Source: Purshia tridentata (Eukaryota; Streptophyta; Magnoliopsida; Rosales; Rosaceae). Taken from it: a stretch of 20,896 nt of DNA. The notes beneath the pieces were generated by a model that did not search any database, was not told where the DNA came from, and saw only the letters and a program-made list of their open reading frames with translations. Location of the stretch: NCBI GenBank assembly GCA_003254885.1, contig QANT01006878.1:1-20896 (forward strand). The letters are read 5' to 3'. How positions within the stretch are numbered: position 1 is the stretch's first letter; each line of letters starts with the position of its first letter. Shown one piece after another: positions 1 through 18,000 of the stretch. Both the position numbers and the translations under genes were made by a program.

Positions 1-75
1 TTTAAGATAATGTATCAAATATTAGAGATTTAGGCTTTTTAGGGTATTTTTAATTATTTTTGTATAGAAATATAG

Positions 76-91
76 TAGGGTTTAGGGTTTA
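76..91 (+). repeat. Telomere-like (telo-box) motif
   Basis: The sequence TAGGGTTTAGGGTTTA holds two units of the plant telomere repeat TTTAGGG. In plants, short interstitial copies (telo-boxes) occur in promoters of translation and ribosome genes and as relics of repair. No gene starts next to this one, so a chance or relic origin is likely. Confidence 0.5.
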
Positions 92-231
92 AAAACAACA
101 AAACGAAACTTCAAAACCAAAAATCAAACAAAACCCCAAAGCTAAAGGACTAAACAAAACCCCAAACGAAATCCCAAACCTTTTTTTTTTTTTCCAATTG
201 TCTAAATGCCTCAAACCGCGATCAACCCTAA

Positions 232-343
232 ATTTTTTTTTTTCTTTCTTTCCTTTTTTCCTTCCTTCCTTTATTCTTTCCCTCCTTTATTCTTTTCCTT
301 CCTTTTTTCTTTTCCTTCCTTTTTTCTTTCCTCTCTCCCTGCC
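232..343 (+). repeat. Long pyrimidine (T/C) tract
   Basis: This is a nearly uninterrupted run of T and C made of TTTC, TTCC and CCTT units, broken only by isolated A residues. Such tracts arise by slippage and can form triplex DNA. A second pyrimidine-rich run follows at about 360-430. Confidence 0.75.
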
Positions 344-1426
344 CAGGTTACCCGTGCCTTTCACCTATCTTTCCTTCTTTTTTTTTCTCTTTTTTTCTTC
401 CTCCCTCACAAAATTCCTCCACCACTCTTTTCGGCCACCAAGCCCGCCATTTCCGTTCAACCCAAGGCCACCAGCGAGACCCCAAGCTCCAGTCATCTTC
501 TCCCACCCTTCCTCCATGTTGGCCAGCCACCGTTGGATTCTTTAGCCTATTTCGGCCACCTCCAAGCTCCGATCTAAATTTTTTTTGTAGGTTTTCCTTC
601 CCTCACCATAGGCTTTCATTCCCTTAAGATTTGAGGTGCCAATTTTGTGTAATTTTGATTTTGAAAATTAGGGCTTGAATATAATTTTGGATATTTTGAA
701 ATATTTTGACAAAATTTATACAAAATTTAAAAGGAAACGTTTCAAAATTTCACCCCTCCCAAAAACCAAATTTTCGGTGAAATTTCACTTAAAATTTTGA
801 AATTTATATCCTTGCTCATACGTACCCTTTTTAGGATTTTACTCAAGATGAGATAATTACCTACTAAACTTAATTATATTAATATCTTACTCTGAGTCTC
901 GCTTGTGTCCCCAAGCTTAACTTTTAGAATATTCTTAAATCCGCAGACTATTCCACGTTACTCACTTTATTTTGCTCCATCAATTTTTTCCAAATTGTCG
1001 TTAAATATTTTCATGTAACAAGCACATGACTTATATACGAAACTCAACATTTGAAACTTTTGCCCCTCATAAGTCAATTTTCTAATAAAATTTGGAAAAA
1101 GTTAATAGAGCCGACTGCAATGAGCAACATGGAAAAGTTTGTGAAGTCAAGAATCTAAAAGTAAAATTTGGGGACTCAAGTAAGATTTGAAGTAAACTTC
1201 ATGGACTCTTGCTATAATGAAGCCTTGCCCATTAACCTAGAAGATATTGAATAATTTGAATGAATATGATGAATAAGGATGAGCATTCAGTAAGAGTACT
1301 CTTATCTGTGAGTGTAAGGTTTCTAAGCAATATATATTATATAAGATGAGATAATCAAATAGAAGAGTTAGTGCAGATCATCTAATAAACCTATGAAATC
1401 ATAAATGCAAATGAAGCGAAAAGTAC

Positions 1427-1692
1427 TGTTGAGAAATTGATGATGTTATAAGTTTGGTGTTATGAATGGATAAGAGAAACGGGAAGGAAGATAGGCAAGA
1501 GAAACAGGAAGAAATTGTTGATGAAAATGTTGTGTTCATTGCTAACGATATATTGCCTATTTATAGGCAAGGGAAACATAAGTGCCAATCCAAAATACTT
1601 GGGGATTAAATTGAGGACTTAAAAGATAAATCAGAAGATTTGGAGATCACTCCAAGTCATGGACATCCATTTGATTTATTATATTTACAACA
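1427..1692 (-). repeat. LTR copy with TATA box (3' LTR of the minus-strand element)
   Basis: A 266-bp terminal repeat bounded by TGTTG and CAACA. On the minus strand it keeps a TATAAATA promoter motif within a near-perfect palindrome at 1555-1568. The matching copy at 1994-2239 has this block deleted. Confidence 0.75.
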
Positions 1693-1993
1693 CTCCTCCT
1701 TGGATAAGTAATACACATGTAAGAGAATAAGGTCATGTGGAAGCAATCAAATTGATGCAAGCATGCATATGGATTATTATAGCGGCAAAACATGTTTATG
1801 GATATAAATTGATAAAGAAACCAAAGTAAACAATGTAGTATTTCGTGGATTGATATGGTACAACTTATTTTCCTTTTTGGATGAGTGATTCGATTTGAAA
1901 ATATAACCATAGAACGTATACAAATAGAGGAAATTGAAAATTAACAAGAGGAAAAGAAGAAGTATATTAAAACAAATTTTCATGTTGATAACG

Positions 1994-2239
1994 TGTTGAG
2001 AAATTGATGATGTTGTAAGTTTGGCGTTATGAATGAAGAAGAGAAACAAGAAGGAAGATAGGCAAGAAAGAAAAGAAGAAATTTTTTATAAAAATGTTGT
2101 CCATTGCTAAACATATATGGCAAGGGAAACTTGAGTGCCAATCCAAATTACTTGGGGATTAAATTAAGGACTTAAACATCACTCATAAGACTTGGTCTCC
2201 AAGTCTTGGACATCCATTTGATTTATTATATTTACAACA
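1994..2239 (-). repeat. LTR copy without TATA box (5' LTR of the minus-strand element)
   Basis: A 246-bp terminal repeat bounded by TGTTG and CAACA, alignable throughout with 1427-1692. The TATA palindrome and some nearby bases are missing, so this LTR probably could no longer drive transcription of the element. Apart from the tips, the best conserved stretch is the roughly 30 bases ending at the CAACA tip. Confidence 0.75.
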
Positions 2240-3860
2240 AAACTCAAGATTTATGGAGTTTTTACCCTCAAAGAGAGCTAGGGAGAAAACGCACAGGATA
2301 AAGGTTTTAAAGCTGAAATGCTAAATGAGAAAATTGCTTTCGAGAAGAATTTATAAACAAATTAATGGTCTGATAAAGAAAAGAATAAAAAATGAATGTT
2401 CATTGAAAACTAAATCATAATTAATCAATTGTCACGCAAGTTAAGACACAGTGTTTTCCTCAATACATAAGTGTGTGCAAAGAGTGTACCTAAAAGTTTT
2501 TAATTATGAAACTAGTCTCTTGTCATACGCTTTGCACGTGCCAATTGACCTTTTTAAACATTCAATTAAATTTTTTAATAATTTATTTATCTTAAAATAC
2601 TTGTAGTGGGGAAGTGGGTTGTTAAAAACTTAAAAATGAGAGTGTAATTTTGTATTTTTTTTATTTTTTATTCTAATTATTCTAATTATTCTATTCGACC
2701 TTTTTGTTCTTTATTAATAAATAATATTATTAGTATCTATTTTTTAAGTGAGAATCTTTTTAGAATTCATAAATTTAATTATTCTGCTTTTCCTTCTGGC
2801 TTTATATATAGATGAAAAAAACGTCTAGCCACTTAAGAGTTTAGGTCACCAAGTCAATTATCTCAACCGTATTGAATTTTCTAATAAAGTTCAAAATTTT
2901 GCTGAAGTGTGGATCATTGGGATGATAGAACTTCAACTCATATAGACTCAAGCATGTTAAAGTTAACGAGATAATGTCACCACAAAAATTACCTAAACCC
3001 TAAGCGATGAATGGGTGCCGATTTACTTAAAATTAAATTCTTCTAAAATTTGGCTTGGTAGATGGATTGACCTACATTACCAATTGATCTATTGACTGTT
3101 GAGCTCAGTAATAGAAACAGATTGATTGGAACGGTCACTCAATAACATGGTAATAATTGTTACTCAATTACATACGTAATGAACTAATAGGAAATCCGAA
3201 AATAAATAAGCATTTTGTGTGATGCGCCCACCTTTGTATAACTAATAGGACATGACAAAATAAATGTGATTGATTTTAGTGTATGGGCTGATTGTTTCTA
3301 TATTTTCCAAACCTTATCAGTTAACTATCCTTATTTTGGAGTTATGTTGCAACCCAAGCAAGCAATCTATAAATTGACCTTGATTTCATTTCACTGTCTT
3401 CTTTTTAATTTTAAAAGTTAAACATGCATTTTCCCGCTCATTTTCTGAATTGTCCTAAGCCATAAGATCATAGTTTGGTTGAATCATGGTTTGGAATAGA
3501 CCTTGTGTGAGCTAGAGGTGTAAAAATGGGGTGCAAATACAACGTTGGTCCTAATAAGGTGAGATGAGAATCACAGTTGAGATAATTAATGAAAGGAAAG
3601 CATTTCTAACATTATCTGGTTTTTAACTTATTACGAACATTATTCCTGTGAGATGAATTTTATTTGATGGTAGTTTCCTATTGCACGGATTAGAAACCAA
3701 AAAGAAGCATTGTCAATGATGAGAGAACCATCAGTATATACATAACTAAAACTTTATGCTCTACTTTCGCACCATATTTTTATTCAAAAACACACCATAT
3801 TTTCATTCAAAAACACAAGGATTAACCATGGCAAACTGCAAACTTTACCAACTACGGAGC
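2240..3860. other. AT-rich intergenic DNA downstream of UGPase
   Basis: No exon-like reading frame, RNA gene or named repeat was recognised. The stretch separates the LTR element from the 3' end of the UGPase gene. It includes AT-rich runs around 2560-2760 and a short near-duplicated phrase at about 3768-3815 ('cacaccatatttt...cattcaaaaacaca'). Confidence 0.6.
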
Positions 3861-3876
3861 GGACAAAAAGTAGACA

Positions 3877-3882
3877 TTTATT
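3877..3882 (-). terminator. Candidate polyadenylation signal of UGPase
   Basis: AATAAA on the minus strand, 87 bases past the UGPase stop codon. Cleavage would be expected 10-30 bases further on. A second AATAAA lies at 3778-3783, so alternative 3' ends are possible. Plant poly(A) signals are loose, so this is only a candidate. Confidence 0.4.
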
Positions 3883-3968
3883 TCCCTGCAAAGTAAACAC
3901 GCGTGTGCAACCATAGGACTCGATCTTCAATTTGGGTGTGCTCTGCGATAAATTTCTGGTTAAGAAAC

Positions 3969-11952
<7,984 letters not shown>

Positions 11953-12250
11953 TGGTGAGCTAACAGAAAGCAAGCTTCAATGTTCTAAAAGAGAGAGAGC
12001 GAGAGAAAGAGCAATGAGACGTGAGCTTGAGATAACGTTATGCGTTTGTATATCTAGAGAAGAGACAGAGCTGAATGATATAACATGTGTGAACCTCAGA
12101 AGAGAGAGAGAGAGAGAGGGAGAGTGACAGCGATATCTGAAATTCTGGGAGTGTGCAAGTGAGCCTTGCGAGAGAAAGAAATAACGTGAATAGTGAGAGA
12201 GAGAGAGAGAGAGAGAAGAAACAAAAAGGTTCGTGCGTTTGGGATCGGGT
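11953..12250 (-). promoter_or_regulatory. UGPase 5' leader region with GA/CT microsatellites
   Basis: The DNA just upstream of the UGPase start codon is CT-rich on the transcribed strand. It has (AG)9 at 12101-12118, (GA)11 at 12195-12216 and a mixed GA run near 11988-12010. CT-rich leaders and GAGA elements (targets of BPC proteins) are common just downstream of plant transcription starts. No transcription start can be fixed from sequence, and a leader intron cannot be ruled out. Open frames here are low-complexity artefacts. Confidence 0.55.
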
Positions 12251-12300
12251 GGTGTGGTTCCAAGTGATTTGATGAGAGGTTTTAATTGCGTTTGGCGCAA

Positions 12301-12400
12301 CGAATATGCAGCCGAATATGACGTTTTGGTTTAGGTTCGTCCAAATCTGAGAAAAGAGTGGCGCCTCTTTTACGCCAACGGTGACACGTCACTCGCGGAT
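12301..12400 (-). promoter_or_regulatory. Promoter-proximal bZIP-type elements upstream of UGPase
   Basis: TGACGT at 12319-12324 and GTGACACGTCAC at 12381-12392 carry ACGT/TGACG cores like those bound by plant bZIP factors; the second is nearly palindromic. They lie about 370-440 bases before the start codon, in locally GC-richer DNA. No TATA box was found at a fitting distance, so the promoter may be TATA-less. The call rests only on motif match and position. Confidence 0.4.
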
Positions 12401-12429
12401 ACCACGAGTTTCGCCTTGCCATCTATGTG

Positions 12430-12970
12430 CGTCTGGGTCTCACCGTCCCGTGGGGGGTCTAAGCACTCTCTTGCTTCTTTATTGTAATTCAATTTTGCTC
12501 CCTTGAACACTTGGTTCTACCATACTCGATTGATTTGATTATGGTGTCAAGTCTCAATTGTCCACATTATAGTAAAAAATAAAAGTCAAATCATATTTTC
12601 GGTTGTATACTTTTATAAGATTTTTACTTTGGTTCTATTTTTTTAATTTTGACAATTTCAATCTTATATTTTTAATATAATAGTAATTAAATCTAAATCA
12701 TTAATCTCATTTAAGTTGACGATGACAAATTTGAAGTGCAATATTTCAGACATTTTATTTTACTTGAATGCCTATATAAGCTCATACTCGCCTTTATACG
12801 CAATTAATAAGAAAATATAAAAAGTTTCAACGTTAAACTAAATAGGGAAGGCGACCACAAATGTCTTATTGAGAGTTAATTAATTCATCCCCACAGTGTT
12901 GGAGGATAGCGTGACATTCCATAGACGCTATCACATGCATAAACTGCTATCAATAAAATTCTCAAATATG
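12430..12970. other. Intergenic DNA upstream of UGPase
   Basis: AT-rich DNA with no supported exon. It contains an exact 8-bp inverted repeat, GATAGCGT at 12905-12912 and ACGCTATC at 12925-12932, just before the transposase remnant. It may hold distal UGPase promoter elements, but none stands out. Confidence 0.55.
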
Positions 12971-12980
12971 TTTGCCTCTA

Positions 12981-13720
12981 TGATGAGTATTTCCAACCGA
13001 TACTTGACACAACCAGTAGATTGGGCTACTTACCTCATCAAAAGTTGATTGTGGCCTTGACGGTTATGGCTTATGGCATTCCATTAGATTTGGTTTCGAA
13101 ACAACTGCCCTTAGCCAGACCACCACAAGACAATCCTTCAAGAAGTTCGTCCGAACTATCAAGAATATCTACAAGCCAGAATATCTTGAAAAATCTACTA
13201 TGAATGATATGAGAAGATTAATGTGAAAAGGGAGCCATAATGGATTGCTAGATATGATCGACAGCTTAAATTGCATGCAATGGGTGTGGCAAAACTACCT
13301 AATGGCCAAACAAGGTCACCATCATGGGCATTACCATGTCCCAACCATTATTCACGAAACCATTACCATGCATAACACTTAATTATGGCAAGAAAATTTC
13401 ATATTTCTTGGGGGGATGAATGAAATTAGCATGCTAGATTGTTCGCATATCTTTGATGTTGAGATTTCCGCTCATAACCATAAGGCTAGATTCACCGTCA
13501 ATGATATAGTTTAAAATATCTTGCAAATGAGTTTCACCTCCCATGAGCAATTCTTATTTCATATTACACTCATCGATTTTAGACATATAAAATTGTTTGC
13601 ATTAGGGGCTATCAAAATGATGCGGAGAAGGCGTTTAGAATTATAAATACATAGTGGCAGATTATAAAATGCCCCGACTCTTTGAAAAGCTAGCCGTTTT
13701 CATGTTAATCGGCAAAACCC
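12981..13720 (+). pseudogene. Broken PIF/Harbinger (HARBI1-like) DDE transposase
   Basis: Translation in shifting frames gives a recognisable transposase relic. Its N-terminal part (13021 onward) reads LPHQKLIVALTVMAYGIP, as in the 'LQK..AA.RMLAYG.P' block of plant Harbinger nucleases. It is followed by TTRQSFKKFVRTI and YKPEYL, then LLDMIDSLNCMQWVWQN (about 13240-13290), matching the 'GMLGSIDCMHW.WKN' block with the first catalytic Asp. PTIIHET, then GGMNEISMLDCSHIF (near 13410-13455) correspond to the 'PTIILEAV' and 'GS.NDINVLD.S' blocks. A final piece at about 13605-13655 (QNDAEKAFRII) resembles 'KDVERAFGVL'. Several stop codons and at least two frame changes show that it is dead. No terminal inverted repeats or 3-bp target duplication could be placed, so the element's ends are unknown. 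Confidence 0.75.
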
Positions 13721-13827
13721 ATTAGTGACCCGTTACAAGTCTTACACCCATTAAGAGATAAAGATATATCATTTCATTTTTATTTTTTTAAGCTAATGGT
13801 CATTTAAATTTCACATGTTTTTTAAGA

Positions 13828-14487
13828 TATTTCTTATGAGATTGAGAGATGTTTCAACTAAGTAACATGCCTAATGAGTCTGTTTCAACTTAGAAAATAA
13901 AATTGATGAGCAGGAAAACAAGAATGGCGTCACTCTTTACATAATTACAACCCTTGGTTGCAGTAATAAGAAGGCAACAATAGATAAAAGATAAAAAAGT
14001 CATTTTACTTCCAAAACTATTACACTTATATCAGTTTACTCTTCATCATTCTAATTTGGGAAATTAGAAACTTTGACTTCTTTAATTTTATCAATTGAAG
14101 ACTTTTTTATTAATTCACACATTTTTCATCTAAACTTATTTTTATAGCACTATATAATATTTCTTATGAGATTGAGAGATGTTTCAACTAATAACATGCC
14201 TAATGAGTCTGTTTCAACTTAGAAAATAAAATTGATGAGCAGGAAAACGAGAATGGCGTCACTCTTTACATAATTACAACCCTTGGTTGCAGCAATAAGA
14301 AGGCAACAATAGATGAAAGACAAAAAAGTCATTTTACTCCCAAAACTATTACACTTGTATCAGTTTACTCTATATCACTCTAATTTGGGAAATTAGAAAC
14401 TTTTACTTTTTTAATTTTACCAATTGAAGACTTTTTTATTAATTCACACATTTTTCATCTAAACTTATGTTTTTATAGCACTATATA
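13828..14487 (+). repeat. Tandem duplication of about 330 bp between UGPase and ALG6
   Basis: Two adjacent copies, roughly 13828-14157 and 14158-14487, share the start ATTTCTTATGAGATTGAGAG and the end TTATAGCACTATATAA. Copy offset is 330 bp (TTCTTATGAG at 13831 and at 14161). Differences are scattered single bases and 1-3 base indels. The junction falls in short ATAT microhomology. The unit is non-coding; it includes a phrase running into 'aatggcgtcactctttac' that matches no gene I recognise. Confidence 0.88.
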
Positions 14488-15042
14488 AAGTTATTTAGGA
14501 CAAAATGGTCATTTTCCTTTAAAAATTACCATTTTTTTTTCTCATGCATCATTTTCCTCTCTTTTATTTCTCGGTAAATTTGGATAAAAAATGTATAAAT
14601 TGACAAAAAATACTCAATTAACAAAACTGAAAAATCCAAGTCCTTAATTTTTTCAATTAGAAATTTGAGGAACAAACTGATACAAGTATAATAATCAGGA
14701 GAGCAAAATGACTATTTACTCACAAATAAAAGACAAGGGAATTTTGAAAGAAAGAGAGATCCATTATAAATTTATAAGACTATAAGATGTAGAGAATGGT
14801 TATTAGGAGCATTACAACATTCCAACTCATGCCGGGAGCTTCAAATATAGAAATCTGGTTGAATCGAGGCCTGAGGGGCATCTGATGTCGAAACAGTTGG
14901 GGTTCTTAGTTCCCCCTAGTAAAGTAACAACTACCAAGTGCTTCCACAAATTTCCTGCCTCCTATACCCAATTTAATGCAAAAACATTTGAAGTGCAATT
15001 CCAAGGTAATGGACCACATGTCAAATACTAAGTTTCAAAGGA
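14488..15042. other. 3' flank of ALG6
   Basis: This AT-rich stretch lies just past the ALG6 stop codon. Its right-hand part (about 14800-15042) is probably the ALG6 3' untranslated region, being less AT-rich than the DNA to its left. No canonical AATAAA was seen on the minus strand here, so the poly(A) site is not placed. Confidence 0.4.
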
Positions 15043-18000
15043 CTAAAGGAGCTTCTTTTCTTTATCTACCAGGTTGGAGTGTTTCAGCAACATCCATTGT
15101 TTTGCATTAGTGTACATCGTTAGGTACATGAACTGTGAAAAGCAAAGAAGCATAATCAAAGCTTCAAAAAGGAAAGGATATCTGGAGGGAGCATGCATGC
15201 CTAAATAAACAACATGAAGAATGAGCGAGCACAAAACACAGAATATCGTCACATATGATCTTAAGGCATTTGTTTCCCTTGCTTCCTGCCTTCCGCTCGG
15301 CGCATGGTTTATAAGGACAAAGAGAGTAGATAGTGCAAAATATGGTAGAATCAGTTTGTCACGATGTAGAAGAGGGAACATTGAGAACAAGGCGTAAAGT
15401 GTCATCCAGGTAAAAAGAAAAGGTTCTTCCATTGCCAAAAGACTTGCTGGCAGGAGAGGAAGCAAAATAGACTTCTCATGCACTGAAAGTTGAGAACACA
15501 ATGCAAGCATTATGCACTGTTCTACGAAGCAATAATGAGCAGAAGTTGAAACAAGGGGATAACTTCACTTACCTTGGAATGAGAACAAATAAAACGAGAA
15601 AGCACTATTCAGCAACCCATAAAGGAAACCTAGCTTGCTTGGAGCCCATATCTGCTGAATCATTGAAGGAAGACAAGTAGAAATAGTTGCAGCAAAGCTT
15701 AGAAGCTTCAGGGACGGTGTTGAAAACAGTCTCTTCCATTTTACTAGAACTGAAGTGGTGCACCAAAAGTTGGCCACATAATCCTCAAATATCCCTCTCT
15801 CAAAAGGAGCTAGACGAGAAATAACCTGTAACATTCACCAAGCTTCAATAAATCAACTCTTGTCATGTGTGTATAAAGTTATAAACAGAAGAAAAGAAAG
15901 ATATCCTGATTTTTGTTGATAAAAACAAGGGTTAATTACATTTTTGGTCCTTGTGACTTCAATAAATCAACTCTTGTCATGTGTGTATAAAATTATAAAC
16001 AGAAGAAAAGAAAGATATCTTGATTTTTGTTGATAAAAAAGATATCTCAATTATTTTATAAATTCCAACAGCCTTTCTTAATAAAATAAAAAAAATATTT
16101 TTAACTTTAATTTATATTTACGGCACCTAAAACTTCTTTTATGTTTCCCCACGTTGTCCTCGCTGTTTGTTTTCACAAAAATAACATTAATAAAGAAATA
16201 GTGTCTAAAGTGGAAACTTACCAAATGACGTGTGATCCACATACACAATGTGCAACCAGCAGATGTTACCAAGATCCTTTTTCTATATTCGTTTAGTTAA
16301 CAAATGTGAGTGAGTTTTGCTCTTCAAAGAAAAAAGCAGGATCCAAACCAGTGTACTTATTTGTAGTTTGATCATTTAAAGGCCAGGCCAGAAGTGTGAG
16401 TTTATATTTGTAGCAGAAGCTGACATTTGCTCAAACTGACAAAATGAACTGTGCCTTTTTCTAAAATAATTTCGTACTGGTGCTTACCTCAAAAAAGGCT
16501 TCCATTGAATGAACATATGGCCACCAGACAACAAGAAATGTTCCTAAGACCACAAGGCCAAGTTTTAACACTTGAAGAAGTGGATACCGATGCTTTAGGC
16601 ATTTACCCAGGAGATGGCTGAAAAATGCAGGAGCAAAATACGCACTCATCTGCAAAAGAACACATCACATTCAACAAGTAGAAATCAACCGGAAGAGACG
16701 AATTTCAGATGAAAGACAAATATCAGAACATATTTAACTGGTTGGTTAAGAACTCACTAGCCTCCTATATGTTTCATTCTACTCTGGCTGTATGGAAGAA
16801 TATAAATAACATACCACCATTTCCTCCAGTGTAAATTGCACAAAAAGTGGACCAATCAACTGCATATTAAGCCAGGCCCTTACTTCCAAAACATATTACT
16901 TCATGAATAAGCTAAATTTGACACCACTATAAAGTCATAATTACATCCCATGCAAGTGACAACCAGGTAAATATACTCATTTTCTCCATGTCCTAATCAA
17001 GAAACATAAATATCCTTTTCCTAATTGGTAATTTAATACCCCCTCTTTCTGGTCCACATGCTCCATAACCCTTTCCCTCTGTCGTCTAACCATTTCCAAG
17101 TCACTAATACTGGATTGTTAGTTGTTATTAATTCTATTATTTTATCATTGTTTATTTATTTATTTTTACTTAGCAAAATTGCTCGCACTCCCAACAGGTC
17201 ACGACCTACCCTCAACCCCATGGCAATTGGGAGTAAAGAAGACATTTAATCCAAATCCCATTGGCTGCTAGTTGAAACTTGATGGTGAAGAGGTGCTGAA
17301 GATAATTCACATAATACCCAGAAGATGTATTTTATATATAATGTAAGACTCAATATAATGATATATAAATTCTAAGGGCATGTTTGATTACTGCTTTGGA
17401 GAAAAGGTTTTTGGTTCTCTAAATGTTGAAAAATATAAAATAGTCGAAACCACATTACCAAACAAGCTTCAGGAAATTAAATTGCAGTTTTCAGTTTCTG
17501 TTTTCTGATTTCAGGAAAAAGACAAACTATAAAGAAACACCAGAAATGTTTTGTTGAGTTCCCTGAAAACAGATTATATAAACAATCTCTAAAGGAAACA
17601 GCTAAGCAACCTGTAACTCTCCACTAATAGTTTAAGCTTAGAGTAACTTATTGTCCGCAAAAAATAACTTATTAAATCCTGCATGCATGGAAAGAGCAGG
17701 TCCTTTCTTATTTGGTTAAACTCAAAACTCTAAGTTGCAATTTGAAGTAGCTGGACTTTTCATGACCATATTATAACCAAAAAATGAACCAATTGAAAAA
17801 TTTTCACTGTCCACTTGGAATGCCTCCAAAATGTGGATCAGTTCTTTTTGAAATGAAATCTACACCATTTATGTTTTGGAGTAGATTTAGCCTCCTTGAA
17901 ATGGTTTAAAAATAAGATTCCAAATCCTCACAAATGGGTATTATTTGCTGTTATAGAATCCGTTTAGGTAAACAAGTGGTGGATTCCACTCATGTGGCCA

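Larger units (their letters stand above)
1..1426. other. AT-rich intergenic DNA, no supported gene
   Basis: No convincing exon was found on either strand. The stretch holds a short telomere-like motif near 76-91, a pyrimidine tract around 232-343, a moderately GC-richer patch at about 420-570, and short inverted repeats (AAATTTCACC at 745-754 against GGTGAAATTT at 776-785). Open frames across the pyrimidine tract translate to Phe/Ser/Pro-rich low-complexity sequence and look like composition artefacts. The mix of low complexity and small inverted repeats suggests decayed transposon DNA, but no family could be named. Confidence 0.6.
1427..2239 (-). mobile_element. Miniature Copia-like LTR retrotransposon (TRIM-type), non-coding
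   Basis: Two direct repeats, 1427-1692 and 1994-2239, flank a 301-bp internal region. Each repeat begins TGTTG and ends CAACA, the classic 5-bp inverted LTR tips. Reading the minus strand, the 5' LTR (2239-1994) is followed at once by CGTTATCAACATG, which resembles the primer-binding region of many plant Copia elements. The 3' LTR (1692-1427) is preceded by the purine tract CCAAGGAGGAG (1703-1693). The 3' LTR carries a TATA box inside the palindrome GCCTATAAATAGGC (1568-1555); the other LTR has lost this block. The interior has no gag-pol coding, so the element is non-autonomous, either TRIM-like or a deletion derivative. The LTRs differ by many substitutions and small indels, so the insertion is not recent. 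No clean target-site duplication is visible (AGTAC on the left, AAACT on the right). Confidence 0.75.

Noticed and set aside
198..577. Overlapping open frames encoding Phe/Ser/Pro-rich peptides
   Set aside because: They follow a T/C microsatellite; absence of stops is a composition effect and no domain is visible.
1647..2049. Minus-strand open frames of about 90 codons
   Set aside because: They lie inside the LTR element, overlap each other in different frames and show no gag or pol similarity.
17058..17249. Plus-strand 63-codon open frame with a hydrophobic run
   Set aside because: It is antisense inside ALG6 intron 3, with no conserved motif; hydrophobicity comes from T-rich DNA.
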